Translations under genes and position numbers: made by a program
The notes under the pieces: model-generated
The model's input: only the letters and a program-made list of their open reading frames with translations
Database searches by the model: none
Told to the model about the DNA's origin: nothing
From: a bacterium
GTDB taxonomy: Bacteria; CSSED10-310; JAJRTK01
NCBI GenBank assembly: GCA_024278345.1
Contig: JAJRTK010000034.1
Span: forward strand, 1 to 36,483
DNA: 36,483 nt
Reading direction: 5' to 3'
Shown here: piece after piece, positions 35,572-36,483 of the stretch
Layout of the letters: each line of letters starts with the position of its first letter
Numbering within the stretch: position 1 is the stretch's first letter

Positions 35572-36483
35572 ATGCTGGATCCATCGACGACCCTTGCGGA
35601 CCGGGAGGGCGGGCGGGCGACTTTCCCTCCCGGAAAGCGCCAGAGCTGGCTGAGGCCGGCAGGTAAACTCTTGGCCTGCATCGGGGGCCTCGCCCTTCTT
35701 TTGGGCGTGGCCGTTGGCATCTGGGGTTGGATCTGGCTCCAGGGGAGTCTGCCGCAACTGGAGGGTACACGGGTGGTTCCCGGGCTATCCGCTCCAGTTC
35801 GCATCGAGCGGGACTCTCTGGGTGTTCCCACGATCCGGGGCGAGAGCCGCATCGACGTGGCACGGGCCACAGGCTTCCTCCATGGGCAGGAACGCTTCTT
35901 CCAGATGGACCTGCTCCGGCGAAGTGCGGCGGGAGAGCTGGCGGAGCTGGTGGGAAGAGCGGCTCTCCCCAGAGACCGCGAGATCCGCCTCCACCGTTTT
36001 CGGAGTGTGGCTCGCGGGGCCGTCGAAAGAGTGACGGAACCGGAGCAAAAAATCCTGGCCGCCTATACCGAAGGCGTCAATACCGGCCTCACAGCCCTGG
36101 AGACGACTCCTTTCGAATATGGTCTCCTGGGAGTGGATCCGGAACCCTGGCTTCGGGAAGATTGCGCCCTGGTGGTGCTGGCAATGTTCATCGACTTGCA
36201 GGATGAACGGGGAAGCCGTGAATCCGCTTTCGGTGTGCTCCATGACGTTTTACCGGAGCCACTGGCCCGATTCCTCGATCCCGGCGGCACGAGCTGGGAT
36301 GCGCCTCTGGTGGGAGCGGCGATTCAGCAGCCTCCAGTGCCCGGCGCCGAGATCTACGACCTGCGAAACAGAAAATCCGGGCTGGCGGCGGGCGGGCGGC
36401 GGGGGAGCTCGGAGCAAGACTCCGGGGAAACCGCCTCGCTACGCTTGGCGGCGGGCGGGCGGCGGGGGAGCTCGGAGCAAGAC
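35572..36483 (+). CDS. Penicillin acylase family protein, truncated by window end
   Basis: Open for 304 codons to the last base. One N-terminal TM, then 'VRIERDSLGVPTIRGESRIDVARATGFLHGQERFFQMDLLRRSAAGELAELVGRAALPRDREIRLHRF', the penicillin amidase N-terminal signature. Absent from the ORF track because it has no stop. Confidence 0.88.
   Translation, partial: MLDPSTTLADREGGRATFPPGKRQSWLRPAGKLLACIGGLALLLGVAVGIWGWIWLQGSLPQLEGTRVVPGLSAPVRIERDSLGVPTIRGESRIDVARATGFLHGQERFFQMDLLRRSAAGELAELVGRAALPRDREIRLHRFRSVARGAVERVTEPEQKILAAYTEGVNTGLTALETTPFEYGLLGVDPEPWLREDCALVVLAMFIDLQDERGSRESAFGVLHDVLPEPLARFLDPGGTSWDAPLVGAAIQQPPVPGAEIYDLRNRKSGLAAGGRRGSSEQDSGETASLRLAAGGRRGSSEQD
36383..36483 (+). repeat. 38-bp perfect direct repeat (63-bp period) at window end
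   Basis: tggcggcgggcgggcggcgggggagctcggagcaagac at 36383-36420 and 36446-36483. The window ends exactly at the end of copy 2. Confidence 0.95.

Noticed and set aside
1-36483. Defence island, toxin-antitoxin, retron, prophage, transposase, tRNA or rRNA genes
   Set aside because: No ORF or intergenic segment showed recognisable motifs for any of these.

Overview
The window is a GC-rich bacterial chromosomal segment of about 36.5 kb. I see no rRNA, tRNA, transposase, phage or CRISPR. I support 22 coding regions, two of them truncated by the window edges and absent from the ORF track. In order they are: a MerR-like regulator tail (ATGA-overlapped) and a CopZ-MerT-MerP-like fusion; a weak LysM-like ORF; a Ser/Thr kinase-AAA-TPR protein; LpxH-like hydrolase, Ser/Thr kinase-CHASE2 and FecR-like protein; LolA-like protein and Asp-box (BNR) protein; an octaheme cytochrome c; ComF; a hybrid histidine kinase; ClpB; MsrB-MsrA; a DUF362-like protein; a secreted Cys/His/Lys repeat protein; a PilZ protein; a small secreted protein; a Tat-exported aldo/keto reductase; a SDR epimerase; a VIT-VWA-DUF2135-like protein; an alpha/beta hydrolase; and a truncated penicillin acylase. 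The least explained signals are: (1) a family of dispersed modular intergenic repeats at about eight sites, with a conserved 'GAGCGGAACnCAACnnAAAAGAAA' core next to a swappable hairpin cassette; (2) a ~230-bp inverted-repeat element at 25532-25760 that can fold into a cloverleaf of four hairpins, with a partial second copy at 35378-35470; (3) a periplasmic protein with ten 11-aa Cys-Lys-Lys-His-Gly repeats and a Met/His-rich tail; (4) the CopZ-MerT-MerP fusion; and (5) a ~125-aa insert in a kinase activation segment. All assignments come from reading sequence and motifs by eye; no searches were run.
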